Assembly (NCBI RefSeq): GCF_963977235.1
Contig: NZ_CAXBOD010000010.1
Span: 38,440 to 102,439, forward strand
Reading direction: 5' to 3'
Length of the DNA: 64,000 nt
From: Albimonas sp963977235
GTDB taxonomy: Bacteria; Pseudomonadota; Alphaproteobacteria; Rhodobacterales; Rhodobacteraceae
The notes under the pieces were generated by a model. The model saw only the letters and a list, made by a program, of their open reading frames with translations, made no database searches and was not told where the DNA came from. Each line of letters opens with the position of its first letter. Position 1 is the first letter of the stretch. This document shows, piece after piece, positions 62,813 through 64,000 of the stretch. Both the position numbers and the translations under genes were made by a program.

Positions 62813-62882
62813 GCGCCGCGTTGCGTGCAGGGCCTGCCGGGTGTAAGGCCCGCCCGGCAATTCCTGCGACGGAGACGGGACC

Positions 62883-63914
62883 ATGGACAAGGCGCGCATC
62901 GCGATCATCGGGGCCAGCGGCTACACGGGCGCCGAGCTCGTGCGCCTCGTCACGACGCATCCGGGCATGCGAATCGCCGCGCTGGCCGCCGACCGGAACG
63001 CCGGGAAGCCGCTGGCCGAGATCTATCCGCACCTGTCCCATCTCGACCTGCCGACGGTGGTGAAGACCGAGGAGATCGACTTCAGCCAGATCGACCTCGC
63101 CTTCTGCGGTCTGCCCCACGCCACCGCCCAGGCGGTGATCGGCGGTCTGCCGCGGGACCTGAAGGTGGTGGACCTCTCGGCCGACTTCCGGCTGCGCGAC
63201 CCCAAGGTCTATGAGCAGTGGTATGGGCACGAGCACCATGCGCTCGACCTGCAGGCCGAGGCCGTCTACGGCCTGCCCGAGTTCTACCGCGATGAGATCC
63301 GCGCCACGCGCCTGTGCGCCGGCACCGGCTGTTTCGTGGTCAACGGCCTGCTGCCGCTGGTGCCGCTGGTCGAGAAGGGGCTGATCGACCTCGAGGAGAT
63401 CGTGATCGACTCCAAGACCGGGATCACCGGGGCGGGGCGCAGCTCGGCCGAGTGGAAGCTGTTTTCCGAGGTCACGGCGGGCGCCAAGGCCTATGGTCTG
63501 GGCGGCACGCACCGCCACACCTCCGAGTTCGACCAGGAACTGACCCGCGCCGCCGGCCGCGAGGTGACGGTCAGCTTCACGCCCCACCTGCTGCCGATGA
63601 ACCGCGGCATCCTGGGCACGATCTACGTGAAGGGCGATGCGGACGCGATCCAGGCGGCGCTCGAGGCGCGCTATGCCGATGAGCCCTTCGTGCAGGTCCT
63701 GCCGATGGGCTCGGCGCCGCTGACCCAGCATGTGACCGGCTCGAACCTCTGCCGGATCGGGGTGACGAAGGATCGGCGGAAGGGGCGGGCGGTGATCGTC
63801 TCGGCGATCGACAACCTGGTGAAGGGCGCGTCGGGGCAGGCGGTGCAATGCGCCAACCTGATGCTCGGCCAGCCCGAGACGGCGGGCCTCGAGCTCGCGC
63901 CCATGTTCCCCTGA
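62883..63914 (+). CDS. argC: N-acetyl-gamma-glutamyl-phosphate reductase
   Basis: NADPH-dependent enzyme of 343 residues catalysing the third step of arginine biosynthesis, from N-acetyl-glutamyl phosphate to the semialdehyde. The nucleotide-binding motif is IIGASGYTGAELVRL. The active-site Cys150 is in GTGCFVVNG. SKTGITGAGRSS, HRHTSEFDQEL and the C-terminal SAIDNLVKGASGQAVQCANLM confirm the family. Its position close behind rpsI is common in Rhodobacterales. Confidence 0.98.
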   Translation: MDKARIAIIGASGYTGAELVRLVTTHPGMRIAALAADRNAGKPLAEIYPHLSHLDLPTVVKTEEIDFSQIDLAFCGLPHATAQAVIGGLPRDLKVVDLSADFRLRDPKVYEQWYGHEHHALDLQAEAVYGLPEFYRDEIRATRLCAGTGCFVVNGLLPLVPLVEKGLIDLEEIVIDSKTGITGAGRSSAEWKLFSEVTAGAKAYGLGGTHRHTSEFDQELTRAAGREVTVSFTPHLLPMNRGILGTIYVKGDADAIQAALEARYADEPFVQVLPMGSAPLTQHVTGSNLCRIGVTKDRRKGRAVIVSAIDNLVKGASGQAVQCANLMLGQPETAGLELAPMFP

Positions 63915-63948
63915 CCGCTGCGCCCGGCCCGCCGGGATCCGCGCATCG

Positions 63949-63980
63949 ACGGCCGGCGCCCCGAGAGGAGCGCCGGCCGT
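63949..63980 (+). terminator. Hairpin downstream of argC
   Basis: A perfect 11-bp stem, ACGGCCGGCGC (63949-63959) with GCGCCGGCCGT (63970-63980), closes a 10-base loop 35 bases after argC. No T run follows, so it may be a Rho-assisted or bidirectional terminator rather than a classical intrinsic one. Confidence 0.6.
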
Positions 63981-64000
63981 TCGCGTCCGGGCCAGGCGGG

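Overview
The window is a very GC-rich chromosomal segment of an alphaproteobacterium, most likely a Rhodobacterales (Paracoccaceae/Roseobacteraceae-type) species. This is inferred from the codon and base composition, the rplM-rpsI pair followed shortly by argC and flanked by a PaaI-type thioesterase and an enoyl-CoA hydratase-like gene, the double-domain cold-shock protein, and DUF427, DUF502, DUF2798 and SapC family genes. There is no sign of a prophage, insertion sequence, CRISPR array or replication origin.

Layout. (1) 1-5,340: a two-domain cold-shock protein (minus strand), a putative lipoprotein, an Xaa-Pro aminopeptidase with a DUF427 gene behind it, a 33-bp tandem repeat, tRNA-Pro(UGG) and an O-methyltransferase. 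(2) 5,688-50,573: the centre of interest. One uninterrupted gene encodes a 10,891-residue surface or secreted protein with an N-terminal LEPR-XLL motif, thousands of residues of beta-solenoid-like repeats, several inserted module families, Calx-beta-like and RTX-like Ca-binding repeats and a Trp-rich tail. A tightly packed, co-oriented cassette follows: DUF3467 protein, GAF-GAF-TM-HlyD protein, PqqD/M50 protease/HlyD fusion, shortened SecA-like ATPase, periplasmic HlyD adaptor, two unrecognised proteins, radical SAM enzyme, SapC-family protein and flavin-dependent tryptophan halogenase. (3) 50,658-53,933: DUF2798, LysE/ArgO-type exporter, DUF502 membrane protein, Bcr/CflA-type efflux pump. (4) 54,133-57,240: a sensor kinase with a periplasmic solute-binding domain and two response regulators. 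(5) 57,910-63,914: housekeeping block with enoyl-CoA hydratase-like protein, thioesterase, membrane LytTR regulator, rplM, rpsI, acyltransferase and argC.

How the genes may work together (inference). The giant gene and the genes behind it are separated by short gaps or overlaps and look like one transcription unit. The cassette has three HlyD-type adaptor segments, a membrane metalloprotease and a SecA-type motor, but no ABC transporter and no TolC in the window. A plausible reading is a dedicated export route for the megadalton LEPR-XLL protein, driven by an unusual minimal SecA-like ATPase, with the radical SAM, SapC and halogenase genes adding a chemical modification or surface-display step. 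None of these links is proved by the sequence; each individual protein family assignment is stronger than the system-level interpretation.
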